A stretch of DNA of 64,000 nt from Salinicola lusitanus (GCF_003206045.1 NZ_PZJM01000002.1:208061-272060); one strand, 5' to 3'; positions 1 to 9,135 are shown, numbered from the stretch's first letter. Translations and numbers: made by a program. Notes: generated from the sequence alone by a model not told the origin.

Positions 1-35
1 GCCGGGGCTTCTTCGCTCAAACGGCAGGCGAAGGC

Positions 36-749
36 TCAATCGAAGGTCATGCCCAGACGGCGCCCCACCTCTTCGTAGGCCTCGATCACACCGCCAAGGC
101 CCTGGCGGAAGCGATCCTTGTCCAGCTTCTCGCGCGTCTCGGCATCCCACAGTCGGCAACCGTCCGGCGAGAACTCGTCGCCCAGCACGATCTCGCCCTC
201 GAAGAGACCGAACTCGAGCTTGTAGTCCACCAGCAGCATGCCACCGTCGAGAAACAGCTGTTTGAGCACATCGTTGACCCGGAACGTCAGCGACTTCATG
301 GTCGCCAGCTGCTCGGGCGTCGCCCAGCCGAACGTCTCCGCCAGCGACTCGTTGATCATCGGATCGCCCTTCTCGTCGTTCTTGAGGAACAGCTCGAAGG
401 TCGGCGGGTTCAGGGCGATACCCTCCTCGACGCCGAGACGGCGCACCAGACCGCCGGCGGCCAGGTTACGCACCACGCACTCCACCGGGATCATCTCCAT
501 CTTCTTGACCACGCACTCGGTGTCCGACAGCAGCTGCTCGAAATGCGTGGGGATGCCGGCCGCCTGGAGTTTCTCCATGATGAACGCGTTGAACTTGTTG
601 TTGACCATTCCCTTGCGCTCGAGCGCCTCTTTCTTCTTGCCGTCGAAGGCGCTGGTATCGTCGCGGAAGTGCAGGACGAGCCGCTGCGGGTCGTCGCTCA
701 GGTAGACCGACTTGGCCTTGCCGGCGTAGAGAAGATCGCGTTTTTGCAT
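36..749 (-). CDS. purC: Phosphoribosylaminoimidazole-succinocarboxamide synthase (SAICAR synthetase)
   Basis: Purine biosynthesis enzyme that joins CAIR and aspartate with ATP in the cytoplasm. The 237-residue product has the length of E. coli PurC. It shows the family's N-terminal [11 protein letters not shown] strand (residues 6-16), the conserved IPVECVVRN segment near residue 90 and the GDEFSPDG metal/substrate motif around residue 190. The ATG at 749 is the natural start because the conserved N-terminus begins immediately after it. It lies last in a minus-strand run dapA, bamC, MBL hydrolase, purC, with a 90-base gap to the hydrolase, so it may share the transcript or have its own promoter. 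Identification is near certain. Confidence 0.97.
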   Translation of the reverse strand: MQKRDLLYAGKAKSVYLSDDPQRLVLHFRDDTSAFDGKKKEALERKGMVNNKFNAFIMEKLQAAGIPTHFEQLLSDTECVVKKMEMIPVECVVRNLAAGGLVRRLGVEEGIALNPPTFELFLKNDEKGDPMINESLAETFGWATPEQLATMKSLTFRVNDVLKQLFLDGGMLLVDYKLEFGLFEGEIVLGDEFSPDGCRLWDAETREKLDKDRFRQGLGGVIEAYEEVGRRLGMTFD

Positions 750-839
750 GGAGCTGTCTCCGTCGCGGCCCCGTAGGGCAGCAGGTTCATGAAGAGGGTG
801 TGTAGCGTGATGTGGCGACGGGGTGGGCGGGAGCCAAGG

Positions 840-1661
840 TCACGCCACCTGCTGCCAGTCGATACCCCGATCCTGGGTCGAGACCAGCAGACGCGATTCA
901 TCGCCGTCGAGCAATGGCACCAGCGCCTCCAGTACCCGCTCGGGGTGGTTATTTTGCGCCGACAGGTGCGAGCAGACAATCCGCTGCAGCCGGTCGAGTC
1001 CCAGCCGCCGCAGCAGGTCCGACGCCTGAGCGTTGGCCAGATGCCCCCAGCGACCGGCGACCCGTCGCTTGAGATGCGGCGGGTAAGGCCCCTCGGCCAG
1101 CATCCGCGGATCGTGGTTGCACTCCAGGAACAGCGCATCGCAGCCGCTGAAGGCGTCGACCACGTGGGATGTCGGATGGCCGAGATCGGTCAGCACGCCG
1201 AGACGGCGACCGTGGGCGCGGAAGCAGAACTGGATCGGCTCGCGAGCATCGTGGGGCACGGTGACCGGGTCGATCTCCAGCCCGCCGATGGCGAAGCGCG
1301 CCTGCGGCACCAGAAGCTGATGGCGGGGTACGTCGCCGAGCTTGCCGGAGAGCCAGCTGCCGGCACTGAGATAGACCGGCAGCTGATGGCGACGCGCCAA
1401 CGCGCCGACCCCGGTGATATGGTCGCTGTGCTCGTGCGTGACCAGTATGGCGGCCAGCTGGCGCGGGTGGACGCCGCAACGGGCGAGGCGTTTCTCCGCC
1501 TCGCGCACGCCGAATCCGCAGTCCACCAGTACCAGGGTCTCGCCGTCGCTGACCAGGGTCGCGTTGCCCTTGCTACCGCTGCCCAGCGAGGCGAAGCTGA
1601 GCCCCGGCTCGGAGCGCGCCCCGGGTAGAGCGCGCTGAGCGGGCATCGACGGCAGTGACAT
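840..1661 (-). CDS. MBL-fold metallo-hydrolase, YycJ-like
   Basis: Cytoplasmic metallo-beta-lactamase-fold hydrolase of about 273 residues. The N-terminal LGSGSKGNATLV strand and the metal-binding THEHSDH box (residues 75-81) are clear, as is a downstream GVLTDLGH segment typical of the YycJ/WalJ-type subgroup. These proteins are metal-dependent nucleases or hydrolases whose substrate is uncertain outside Firmicutes. The stop codon of bamC overlaps the start: GTG at 1664 or the adjacent ATG at 1661 could be used, and I chose the ATG. Translation is probably coupled to bamC. Fold assignment is firm; the physiological substrate is not known from sequence. Confidence 0.85.
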   Translation of the reverse strand: MSLPSMPAQRALPGARSEPGLSFASLGSGSKGNATLVSDGETLVLVDCGFGVREAEKRLARCGVHPRQLAAILVTHEHSDHITGVGALARRHQLPVYLSAGSWLSGKLGDVPRHQLLVPQARFAIGGLEIDPVTVPHDAREPIQFCFRAHGRRLGVLTDLGHPTSHVVDAFSGCDALFLECNHDPRMLAEGPYPPHLKRRVAGRWGHLANAQASDLLRRLGLDRLQRIVCSHLSAQNNHPERVLEALVPLLDGDESRLLVSTQDRGIDWQQVA

Positions 1662-2614
1662 CACCGCAGCGTGGACGCGATGGCATCCAGCAGCTCCCGG
1701 GCCGCGGCGGGCTCGACCGGCTGTCCATCGGCACCGGCCACCGTCACCACGCTGTTGCCGGCGTTCGAGTCGAGCTGGAGACGATAGTGGCCGGGCTGGG
1801 GATCGCTGCGGAACCAGCTGAACCAGCCACCGTCATCGGCATCCTGCGGCAGGTAGTCGATGAAGAACTGGCCTGCGCTTCGGTTCTGGTCGGTCACCGT
1901 CAGGCGGTTGCTGTCGAAGCCATTCTGCAACTGATAGTAGAGTTCGGACCAGGCGCGCTCGCCATCCAGCGCCAGGTCGAGCTCCCAGTTGCCGCCGCGA
2001 TTGCGCAGCTTCACGCGCTCGCTCTGATCGAGCGGCTGGGCGGCCAGCGAGACACCACTATCCGCGGTGTGGTTGCTGTCCAGATAGGCCTTGATCGAGC
2101 TCAGGCACTGGGCGCTGCCGCCGATGTCGCAGCGGACTTCACTGGTGCCGCTACGCAGGCCCTGGCGCAGACTCACACTACCCTGCGCCGTCTCGATGCG
2201 ACCGCCAGCGGCATTGATCGCCGTCGGGTTGACGCCGTGATCGACGGCGAAGCCCTGCAGCCGTGGCCATACGCTGGCCGGCGCGGCATCGACCAGAAGC
2301 CAATGCTCGCTACCGGCCTGGCGCAGCTCGGCATAGGGCTGCTCGTCGCTCTGTCCCGATGCCAGCGGCTGCGGGCGAGGCGCATCGTCGACGGCGTCCG
2401 ACGTGGAGAAGTCGCTGTCGGCCTGGGGCACGGGCATCGAATCCTGGTAACGCACCTGATTGCGCGAAGCCGGCAGCTCCAGCGGCTTGGCCATCTCCGC
2501 CGTCTGATACTCGGCATTGCGGTCGTAATAGTAACCGTCCTGGAAAAGTCCGCAGCCGGACAGGGCCAGCGACGAGCACAACATCAGAGGCATCCATTTG
2601 AGGATGGGCTTCAT
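1661..2614 (-). CDS. bamC: Outer membrane protein assembly factor BamC (lipoprotein)
   Basis: Lipoprotein of the BAM complex that folds beta-barrel proteins into the outer membrane. The product is 317 residues with a short signal peptide ending in the lipobox LSGC, so Cys21 is the predicted lipidated residue. An unstructured proline/serine-rich segment follows, then two helix-grip domains containing WxxL and YxLQ patterns typical of NlpB/DapX. The start at 2614 is supported by an AAGGTGG ribosome site just upstream and by the signal peptide; longer in-frame starts lack both. It follows dapA by 59 bases, the classical dapA-bamC arrangement, and overlaps the MBL hydrolase start. Confidence 0.92.
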   Translation of the reverse strand: MKPILKWMPLMLCSSLALSGCGLFQDGYYYDRNAEYQTAEMAKPLELPASRNQVRYQDSMPVPQADSDFSTSDAVDDAPRPQPLASGQSDEQPYAELRQAGSEHWLLVDAAPASVWPRLQGFAVDHGVNPTAINAAGGRIETAQGSVSLRQGLRSGTSEVRCDIGGSAQCLSSIKAYLDSNHTADSGVSLAAQPLDQSERVKLRNRGGNWELDLALDGERAWSELYYQLQNGFDSNRLTVTDQNRSAGQFFIDYLPQDADDGGWFSWFRSDPQPGHYRLQLDSNAGNSVVTVAGADGQPVEPAAARELLDAIASTLR

Positions 2615-2673
2615 GCATCCACCTTTGTTTGAAGCAATGGGCTGGTTGGCGATTCGAACCACGTCGGCAGATT

Positions 2674-3558
2674 TCACGTCGTTTCGATATTGGCGAGTTG
2701 CAGCGCTTCGCCGACGTTGCCGTGATAGCGCTCGGAAAGCCAGGTCAGCGGCAGCCGGATGCCGGTCTCGGCATATCCCATGCGATTGAGTGCCCACTTG
2801 ACCGGAATCGGATTGGATTCGATCCCCAGCGCCGTGTGCAGCGGCGCCAGGCGCGCATTGATCTGGTGCGCCTTTTCGCGCTGGCCGCTGGTCGCCGCGA
2901 CGCAGAGATCGTGCATCGACTTCGGCGCGACGTTGGCGGTGACCGAAATATCGCCATGGCCGCCCATCAGCATGAAATCGCAGGCGGTGGCGTCGTCGCC
3001 GGAGTAGAGAGCGAAGCCGCTGCCCTCGAGGCGGTCGATCAACTCCTCGGCACGCTCCAGGTTGCCGGTGGCATCCTTCAGCCCGATGATCCGCTCGAGC
3101 TCCGCCAGCCGGAAAACCGTCTCGTTGTAGATATCCGAGCAGGTCCGTCCGGGAACGTTGTAGAGAATGATCGGCAGCTCGCTCGCCTCGGCGACCGCCT
3201 TGAAGTGCTGATACAAGCCTTCCTGGGTCGGCTTGTTGTAGTAGGGTGCCACCGAAAGACAGCAGTCGGCGCCCACTTCACTCGCGTAGCGGGCCAGCTC
3301 GACCGCCTCCGCGGTGTTGTTGGCTCCCGTGCCGGCGATGACGGGGATCCGGCCGTTGACCTCTTCGACCACCGTGCGGATGACGTCGAAATGCTCGGCA
3401 AACGACATCGTGGTCGGCTCGCCGGTGGTACCGGCGGCGACGATGGCGTCCGTGCCGTGTTCGAGATGGAAATTGACCAGGCGGCGCAGCGCCTCCCAAT
3501 CGATCTCGCCACCGGCTTTCATCGGCGTCGCCATGGCAACGATACTGCCTGTGATCAT
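2674..3558 (-). CDS. dapA: 4-hydroxy-tetrahydrodipicolinate synthase
   Basis: First committed enzyme of the lysine/diaminopimelate branch, condensing pyruvate with aspartate semialdehyde through a Schiff base. The 294-residue TIM barrel carries GTTGE at 43-47, the catalytic Tyr133 (YNVPGRT) and Schiff-base Lys161 (GLKDATGN), matching E. coli numbering. The start at 3558 gives the canonical [14 protein letters not shown]-terminus and is preceded by a purine-rich AGAGAGAGC stretch; upstream in-frame codons would add an unconserved leader. It heads the bamC-MBL-purC run. Confidence 0.97.
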   Translation of the reverse strand: MITGSIVAMATPMKAGGEIDWEALRRLVNFHLEHGTDAIVAAGTTGEPTTMSFAEHFDVIRTVVEEVNGRIPVIAGTGANNTAEAVELARYASEVGADCCLSVAPYYNKPTQEGLYQHFKAVAEASELPIILYNVPGRTCSDIYNETVFRLAELERIIGLKDATGNLERAEELIDRLEGSGFALYSGDDATACDFMLMGGHGDISVTANVAPKSMHDLCVAATSGQREKAHQINARLAPLHTALGIESNPIPVKWALNRMGYAETGIRLPLTWLSERYHGNVGEALQLANIETT

Positions 3559-3701
3559 CTTGCAGCTCTCTCTACTGTGACCGGATGGGCGGCCGGCCGC
3601 CTTGTCCAATCGATATCGAACGGCCGGAAACCGGATTGCCGGCCGGATGCACACCGACACCGGAATCGCTGGCGGGCCCGGTGAAGGCCGGGCCAACGCG
3701 T

Positions 3702-3911
3702 TCAGGTCTCGGGCTCCAGCACGTCAGACATGAAGTCGATGCGGTCGTGGCGCCTGCCCAGGCGCGATTTCACGCCCCCCAGATGGTACTCAGGCAGCCC
3801 CAGCGTGTACAGCCGCCAGGCCGGCTGTCGCCGCGATCGGCGCGACTGCCGGAGATCTGCGAGGCCTCGGCTTCCGAGCATTGACCGCCAGGATCGGCTA
3901 TCGTTCGCCAT
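3702..3911 (-). CDS. Small uncharacterised ORF upstream of dapA
   Basis: A 69-codon reading frame in the divergent space between dapA and bcp. I do not recognise the protein. The last 40 codons, from about 3825 down to the stop, use almost only G or C in the third position, like the real genes around it. The first 29 codons do not, and they overlap the likely bcp promoter. The C-terminal part reads [15 protein letters not shown]...[16 protein letters not shown]. It could be a genuine short protein with a non-ATG internal start, the 3' remnant of a lost gene, or chance. It is co-directional with dapA, 143 bases away. Confidence 0.35.
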   Translation of the reverse strand: MANDSRSWRSMLGSRGLADLRQSRRSRRQPAWRLYTLGLPEYHLGGVKSRLGRRHDRIDFMSDVLEPET

Positions 3912-3936
3912 TCACTTCCCGGTTTCGGAGCGCCTC

Positions 3937-4407
3937 ATGACTCTCAGCGTTGGACAACCCGTAGAAGATTTCTCCGCCGAAGCGACCGGCGACACGCCTT
4001 TTCGGCTTGGCGACTATCGTGGCAAACAGGTGGTGATCTACTTCTATCCCAAGGACAGCACGCCCGGATGCACCACGGAGGGCGGCGACTTCCGCGACAG
4101 GATCGGCGAGTTCGAGGCCGCCAACACGGTCGTCTTCGGCGTCTCCCGCGACGGTCTCAAGTCCCACGAGAACTTCAAGGCCAAGCAGGGTTTCCCGTTC
4201 GAGCTGATCTCGGATCGCGACGAGGCGGTCTGCCGCCAGTTCGACGTGATCAAGCTCAAGAAGATGTACGGCAAGGAGCACCTGGGCGTCGAGCGCAGCA
4301 CCTTCCTGATCGACGCCGACGGCAAGCTCGCCCGCGAGTGGCGCGGCGTCAAGGTCCCGGGCCACGTCGACGAGGTGCTGGAGGCGGCGCGGGAGCTGAA
4401 CGGCTGA
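3937..4407 (+). CDS. bcp: Thioredoxin-dependent thiol peroxidase (Bcp/PrxQ family peroxiredoxin)
   Basis: Peroxiredoxin of 156 residues reducing hydroperoxides in the cytoplasm. The peroxidatic motif DSTPGCTTE places the active Cys at residue 45, with Thr42 and the usual thioredoxin-fold segments around it. The position five residues later, often a resolving Cys50 in Bcp, is Gly here. The only other cysteine is Cys99 in the DRDEAVCRQF segment, so this looks like a one-Cys or atypical variant. The start ATG at 3937 has GGAG seven bases upstream. It is divergent from dapA and convergent with the permease perM. Confidence 0.93.
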   Translation: MTLSVGQPVEDFSAEATGDTPFRLGDYRGKQVVIYFYPKDSTPGCTTEGGDFRDRIGEFEAANTVVFGVSRDGLKSHENFKAKQGFPFELISDRDEAVCRQFDVIKLKKMYGKEHLGVERSTFLIDADGKLAREWRGVKVPGHVDEVLEAARELNG

Positions 4408-4425
4408 ACACGCCCATGACGGCGG

Positions 4426-5511
4426 TCAGCTCTCCTCCGTGATCACGGCCTGGTCCGACTCCCCGCGCGGCCAGGCCTGGACCAGCGCCTTGATCAGGGT
4501 CGCCAGGGGGATGGCGAAGAAGATGCCCCAGAAGCCCCACAGCCCGCCGAAGAAGAGCACCGCCAGGATGATCGAGACCGGGTGCAGGTCGACCGCTTCC
4601 GAGAACAGGATCGGCACCAGCACGTTGCCGTCCAGCGCCTGCAGGATGGCGTAGGCCAGCAGTACGTAGAAGAACTGCTCGCCCATGCCGAAGTGAAAGC
4701 CCGCTACCGCGGCGACCGGCAGCGTGGCCACCGCGGCGCCGATGTAGGGCACCAGCACCGACAGCCCCACCATCAGCCCGAGCAGCGCCGCGTAGGGCAG
4801 CCCGAAGGCCCAGAAGGTGATGAAGGCGACGCTGCCGACGATGATGATCTCGATGGTCTTGCCGCGCACGTAGTTGGCGATCTGGTCGTCCATCTCCTGC
4901 CACACCCGGGTCATCAGGGTGCGCTGGCGCGGCAGCAGCGAGAGCAGGAAGGCGACCAGACGTTCGCGATCCTTGAGCATGAAGAAGATCAGGATCGGCA
5001 CCAGCACCAGATAGATGATCAGCGCCATCAGGCTGCCCAGCGAGGCGAGCGAGAGGGTCAGCGCGCGCTGGCCCAGGGTAGACGCCTGGCGCCCGGCGGA
5101 GGCGATCCAGCCCTGGATCTGATCCGGCGTCACCACCGTGGGGTAGCGCGCCTGCAGCTCATCGAGCCAGAGCTGGCTGCTGGCGAACATGCGCGGCGCT
5201 TCCTGCACCAGCTCCACCAACTGATTCCACACCAGCGGCAGCACGATCAGCGCCAGCGCCAGCAGCGCGCCGAGGAACAGCAGAAAGACCAGCCCCACCG
5301 CCAGCAGCCGCGGCAGCCCGCGGCGTTCGAGCCAGGCCACCACGCCCTGCAGCAGGAAGGCGATCACCAGCGCGGTAAAGAACGGGGCCAGCGCGCCGCC
5401 GAACCAGATGACGATGGCGAAACCGCCGATCAGCAGCGCCAGCAGGACGATGGCCTCTTCGTCGGACAGATATCGCTCGAACCAGTTACGCAGGATGCCC
5501 TTCAAACTCAT
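4426..5511 (-). CDS. AI-2E family transporter / PerM-type permease
   Basis: Inner-membrane protein of 361 residues with about seven to eight hydrophobic helices and the conserved C-terminal pattern LVPYIGAAVATLPVA and FGLLG-like segments of the AI-2E/PerM family. Members export quorum signals or act as Na+/H+ antiporters in halophiles; which applies here cannot be told from sequence. The ATG at 5511 overlaps the tusA stop by four bases (ATGA), so the two are translationally coupled with tusA first. The neighbouring gene bepA is divergent beyond tusA. Confidence 0.85.
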   Translation of the reverse strand: MSLKGILRNWFERYLSDEEAIVLLALLIGGFAIVIWFGGALAPFFTALVIAFLLQGVVAWLERRGLPRLLAVGLVFLLFLGALLALALIVLPLVWNQLVELVQEAPRMFASSQLWLDELQARYPTVVTPDQIQGWIASAGRQASTLGQRALTLSLASLGSLMALIIYLVLVPILIFFMLKDRERLVAFLLSLLPRQRTLMTRVWQEMDDQIANYVRGKTIEIIIVGSVAFITFWAFGLPYAALLGLMVGLSVLVPYIGAAVATLPVAAVAGFHFGMGEQFFYVLLAYAILQALDGNVLVPILFSEAVDLHPVSIILAVLFFGGLWGFWGIFFAIPLATLIKALVQAWPRGESDQAVITEES

Positions 5512-5759
5512 GCTCGCGCCTCTCCGTCGGCTTTACGCAGCCAGTAGTGGTACACACCCGAATTCTCTTCGCGCCCGACCAACGTATGTCGGCTATGCTC
5601 GACGAAACTTTCGAAATCCCGCCACGAACCGGCATCCGTCGCGATCACTTCGAGCAATTGCCCGGCCTGCATGTCCGCCAGCGCCTGCTTGGCTTTCAGC
5701 AACGGCAACGGGCAGTTCAGACCGGTGGCATCCAGTCGACGATCCGGCTGTTGAGACAT
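5508..5759 (-). CDS. tusA: TusA-family sulfurtransferase
   Basis: Small sulfur-carrier protein of 83 residues. The family signature LDATGLNCPLPLLKAK is present, with the persulfide-carrying cysteine at residue 16 followed by Pro-Leu-Pro. TusA-like proteins relay sulfur for tRNA thiolation, molybdenum cofactor or other sulfur transfer. The start at 5759 (MSQQPDRRLD) agrees with family N-termini; a longer in-frame start would add about 60 unconserved residues. The four-base overlap with the permease gene and the divergent M48 protease bepA recur in gammaproteobacteria. Confidence 0.88.
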   Translation of the reverse strand: MSQQPDRRLDATGLNCPLPLLKAKQALADMQAGQLLEVIATDAGSWRDFESFVEHSRHTLVGREENSGVYHYWLRKADGEARA

Positions 5760-5937
5760 GACATACCCCAGGTTGGTTGGAAAGAGGCCCGCTCGCGCGA
5801 CAGACCCGCCATGACGGCTGTTGCAACGCCCGGATTTTCTAGGCAACGTCTGCCACAAGCCGCGGTCGAACGCATGATAGCGCAGACCACCATCGACCAC
5901 CCCGGCTTCAGCCTGAATGAGGAACGAGATCGTCAGC

Positions 5938-7401
5938 ATGAACCGTCAACGACTGACATCATTCCAGCGGCGCCTGCTGGCCGTTCCGCTGCTCGCCGCG
6001 GGGCTGGCCGGCACCATGCCGCCCGCGCACGCCCAGCAAGGCTATCAGCTCCCCGATCTCGGCAGTACCAGCGCCGCCGTCACGTCCAACGACGAATATC
6101 GTCTGGGTCGGGCCTGGCTGCGTCAATTTCGCGCCCAGACCGACCCGTGGCAGGACCCGATCACGCAGACCTACGTGCGATCGATGCTGGCCAAGCTGGT
6201 GCCCTACAGCGGGGTCAACGAGAATCTCGTCGTAACGATGGTCGACAGCCGCCTGCTGAACGCCTTCGCCGTGCCGGGCGGCGTGGTCGGGGTCAATGCC
6301 GGTCTGTTCGCCACCGCGCCCGACGAGGATGAGTTCGCCTCGGTGCTGGCGCACGAACTGGGCCACCTGGCCCAGCGCCACTACGCCCGGCGCATGGAGC
6401 GGGTCAAGGAGACGCAGTTGCCGACCATGGCGGCCATGCTGGCCGGGATGATCTTCGCGGCTGGCGGCGGTGGTGGCGCGGGTATCGCCGCGATGATGGG
6501 CTCTCAGGCGGCGTTCATGCAGGATCAGCTCGCCTACTCCCGCCGGTTCGAACAGGAGGCCGATCGCGTCGGCCTCAGCGCCATGGCCAAGGCCGGATAC
6601 GACCCGCAGGCGATGCCGGAGATGTTCCGCACGCTGCAGAAACTCGCTGCGCTCCAGGGCGGCAATCCCCCCGAATTCCTGCTGACCCACCCGGTCACCG
6701 AATCGCGGATCAGCGACACCCAGGCCCGTGCCGACCAGTTGCCCTCTCCGCCCCACCGGGACGACCCGACCTACGCCATGATCCGCGGGCGAGCCCTGCT
6801 GATGCTCAACCGGGATAACCCGACCCAGGCAATGACGATACTCGAGCAGGACGATCCGCCAGCGGCTGCCGTACGTTACCTGCAAGCGCTCACCGATGCG
6901 CAGCAGACGCGCCCCGACGCGGCGCTGAAGACGCTCGACGAGCTTGCCCAAGATTATCCCGACCTTTCGATGATCCCCGCCACCGCCGCCCAGGTTGCCT
7001 ACGACGCCGGGCGCCACCAGGACGCGCTGGCGCGAGCAAGACGTATCCTGCGGCTCTCTCCCGGCTATTACCCGGCGCAGTGGGTGCAGGCGGAGGCACT
7101 GGTACAGACGGCGCCGGCGCAGGCGTTCGACGTGCTGCGAGACATGAGCGAGCAGTATCCGGAAGACCCCAACGTGTTCGGCCTGCTGTCCGAAGCGGCC
7201 GGCCGCACCGGCCGTGATGCCTGGGGCCAGCTGGCTCGCGCCGAACAGCTCCAGCTCGAGGGTCGCATCGATACCGCCATCCGTCAGATCGACTCCGCCG
7301 AGGATGTCGCCAAACGGAGTGGCGACTACGCCATGGCCAGCCGCATCGAGCAACGACGCAAGGATTTCCTCGGCTACCGGGAGACGATGCAGAGTTTCTG
7401 A
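5938..7401 (+). CDS. bepA: Periplasmic M48 metalloprotease/chaperone BepA
   Basis: Beta-barrel assembly-enhancing protease of 487 residues. A signal peptide (about residues 1-33, ending AHA) directs it to the periplasm. The zinc site HELGH is at 139-143, with a glutamate ligand in the FEQEADRVGL segment about 70 residues later and a glycine-rich GGGGGAG loop between. The C-terminal half has TPR-like repeats. It degrades or matures stalled LptD/BAM substrates. Start ATG 5938 gives a clean signal peptide; an in-frame ATG at 5917 would extend it by seven residues. Confidence 0.92.
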   Translation: MNRQRLTSFQRRLLAVPLLAAGLAGTMPPAHAQQGYQLPDLGSTSAAVTSNDEYRLGRAWLRQFRAQTDPWQDPITQTYVRSMLAKLVPYSGVNENLVVTMVDSRLLNAFAVPGGVVGVNAGLFATAPDEDEFASVLAHELGHLAQRHYARRMERVKETQLPTMAAMLAGMIFAAGGGGGAGIAAMMGSQAAFMQDQLAYSRRFEQEADRVGLSAMAKAGYDPQAMPEMFRTLQKLAALQGGNPPEFLLTHPVTESRISDTQARADQLPSPPHRDDPTYAMIRGRALLMLNRDNPTQAMTILEQDDPPAAAVRYLQALTDAQQTRPDAALKTLDELAQDYPDLSMIPATAAQVAYDAGRHQDALARARRILRLSPGYYPAQWVQAEALVQTAPAQAFDVLRDMSEQYPEDPNVFGLLSEAAGRTGRDAWGQLARAEQLQLEGRIDTAIRQIDSAEDVAKRSGDYAMASRIEQRRKDFLGYRETMQSF

Positions 7402-7411
7402 CCGCGTGGTC

Positions 7412-8650
7412 TCAGGCTGGCGCGCCGGCCTGCCCCTCGAGATGTGCCGCGACCGCATCGCAGAACACCATCGGGTCGATCACCAATCTGCCGAGCGGTT
7501 TCGGCGCGGCGGCGTTCTGTGCGATCACGATGTCACGCGTTGGATTGACGTAGATGAACTGGCCGTGAATGCCCTTCGCGGCGAAGGCGCGATCCCGGCG
7601 CGACGATGGCGTCCACGCGGTCCACCACATGTAGCCGTATTCCAGCGAATCGCCGCCGGCGAGTGTCGTGGGGCGTGTGGCGGCGTCGATCCAGCCGTCG
7701 GGTAGCAGCGATCGACCCTCGACCCGGCCACCATCGAGCATGAATTGACCGAAACGCGCGTAGTCGCGCAGGGTCGCCGCGATGCCACTGCCGCCGATCT
7801 CGACGCCATCGGCGGACTCCAGCCACCAGCTCGCGTCGCTCTCCATGCCGTAGGGCTGCCACAGTTTCAACGCCAGGTATTCGGCCAGCGGTCGGCTCAC
7901 GGCCCGCCGAACCAGCTCGGCAAGAATCTGCGTCTCGCCGGTACTGTAGTTATGGCGCGCGCCCGGTTTGGCGGCGCGGGGCAGTGCCGCCATCACCTTC
8001 ATCGCCCCGCCCGGCCGCTGGGCGATCTGCGCCCTCAGCAGCGCGCGACGATCGGACCGGGGGTCGGTATAGGTCTCGTTCCAGGCGACGCCGGACGCCA
8101 TCATCAGCAGGTCGCGCAGGCTGACGCCCTGGTAGGCGCTTCCCGCCAGCGCCGGTACGTAGTCGGTCACCTGTGCGGCCAGGCCCTCGCGGATCAGCCC
8201 GTCCCGGATGGCCATGCCGGCCAGCGTCGAACAGACGGACTTGGCCACCGACATCGACATCCAGCGGGTATCGCGATGATTGCCGCGCTGGTAGGTCTCA
8301 TGGACGATGTCGCCGTGTCGTAGCACCAGCAAACCGGTGACACTGTTCAATGCCAGGTAGTCGTAGAGATCGTAGGCCTCGCCGTTGACGCTGGCGACCA
8401 CCCCATCGAGGCACGTCGGCGCCTGCCCGAGCGGACGCGGGGAAGCGCCAGCGGCGATGATCCGCGAGGGAAACAAGCGGTCGATATTGCGGAAGGTATT
8501 CACCGCCAGATCGGGTGTCAGGCGGCCGCTGTAGGCCTGCTCGATGTCACCGATCGGCTCGTCGGCATGACGGTAGATGGCGCTCGAACGGGAGGGTTCG
8601 CGGCGAGACGTATCGGCAGCGAGATCTGGCTGGGGCGAACAGGACGTCAT
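7412..8650 (-). CDS. Serine hydrolase of the beta-lactamase (class C/PBP-like) family
   Basis: A 412-residue protein with the SxxK catalytic motif SVAK at residues 134-137 in SMSVAKSVCSTLAG, a YST motif as the second element and a conserved C-terminal HGQFIYV segment in place of KTG. This is the EstB / 6-aminohexanoate-dimer hydrolase type of fold and could be an esterase, amidase or D-aminopeptidase. No convincing export signal is seen. Start 8650 is favoured by a perfect AGGAGG six bases upstream. It is convergent with bepA, 10 bases from its stop. Substrate unknown. Confidence 0.82.
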   Translation of the reverse strand: MTSCSPQPDLAADTSRREPSRSSAIYRHADEPIGDIEQAYSGRLTPDLAVNTFRNIDRLFPSRIIAAGASPRPLGQAPTCLDGVVASVNGEAYDLYDYLALNSVTGLLVLRHGDIVHETYQRGNHRDTRWMSMSVAKSVCSTLAGMAIRDGLIREGLAAQVTDYVPALAGSAYQGVSLRDLLMMASGVAWNETYTDPRSDRRALLRAQIAQRPGGAMKVMAALPRAAKPGARHNYSTGETQILAELVRRAVSRPLAEYLALKLWQPYGMESDASWWLESADGVEIGGSGIAATLRDYARFGQFMLDGGRVEGRSLLPDGWIDAATRPTTLAGGDSLEYGYMWWTAWTPSSRRDRAFAAKGIHGQFIYVNPTRDIVIAQNAAAPKPLGRLVIDPMVFCDAVAAHLEGQAGAPA

Positions 8651-8738
8651 GAGGGGCCTCCTGAGGGAATCCTCAATCAGTAACACAGCCACGCGAAGAG
8701 GTGCATCGATTTGTCGGCAAAGCGGGAGACCATCGAAA

Positions 8739-8814
8739 TGGTGGGTCGTGTAGGATTCGAACCTACGACCAATTGGTTAAAAGCCAACTGCTCTACCAAC
8801 TGAGCTAACGACCC
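8739..8814 (-). tRNA. tRNA-Lys(TTT), copy 1
   Basis: A 76-base tRNA on the minus strand. The acceptor stem starts GGGTCGTT, the anticodon loop is CTTTTAA (anticodon TTT), the T-loop is GGTTCGAATCC, and the 3' CCA is encoded. It is one of three copies with the same sequence lying in tandem. Confidence 0.97.
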
Positions 8815-8875
8815 GAGACGTGCCACTGACAGCGGGCGCTGTGCAGAGCTGCCGAAACGGCGGGGAAGTGATCGA

Positions 8876-8951
8876 TGGTGGGTCGTGTAGGATTCGAACC
8901 TACGACCAATTGGTTAAAAGCCAACTGCTCTACCAACTGAGCTAACGACCC
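8876..8951 (-). tRNA. tRNA-Lys(TTT), copy 2
   Basis: Same sequence as the two flanking copies, including the encoded CCA. It is separated from copy 1 by 61 bases and from copy 3 by 21 bases. All three share the minus strand, so a single processed transcript starting upstream of copy 3 is likely. Confidence 0.97.
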
Positions 8952-8972
8952 ATCGTGCGACCCGTCGGAAAG

Positions 8973-9048
8973 TGGTGGGTCGTGTAGGATTCGAACCTAC
9001 GACCAATTGGTTAAAAGCCAACTGCTCTACCAACTGAGCTAACGACCC
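8973..9048 (-). tRNA. tRNA-Lys(TTT), copy 3
   Basis: Third identical tRNA-Lys, first in transcription order. It lies downstream of the stop of rluB on the same strand, with 87 bases between. The tRNA array could be co-transcribed or have its own promoter in that gap. Confidence 0.97.
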
Positions 9049-9135
9049 CTTCCGACTGGGCGCACATATTACTCATAAGCCTCGGAGCAGGCAAGCGTTT
9101 TTTCCCGCCCCGAGGCCGATGGCTCAACGCCGGAA

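Noticed and set aside
793-806. GAGGGTGTGTAGCG resembling an end of the MITE-like element
   Set aside because: Only the first eight bases match, there is no partner inverted repeat nearby, and no target duplication.
5959-7458. 499-codon minus-strand frame opposite bepA
   Set aside because: Mirror of the bepA codon bias, rich in His/Arg/Gly runs, with no recognisable domain or ribosome site.
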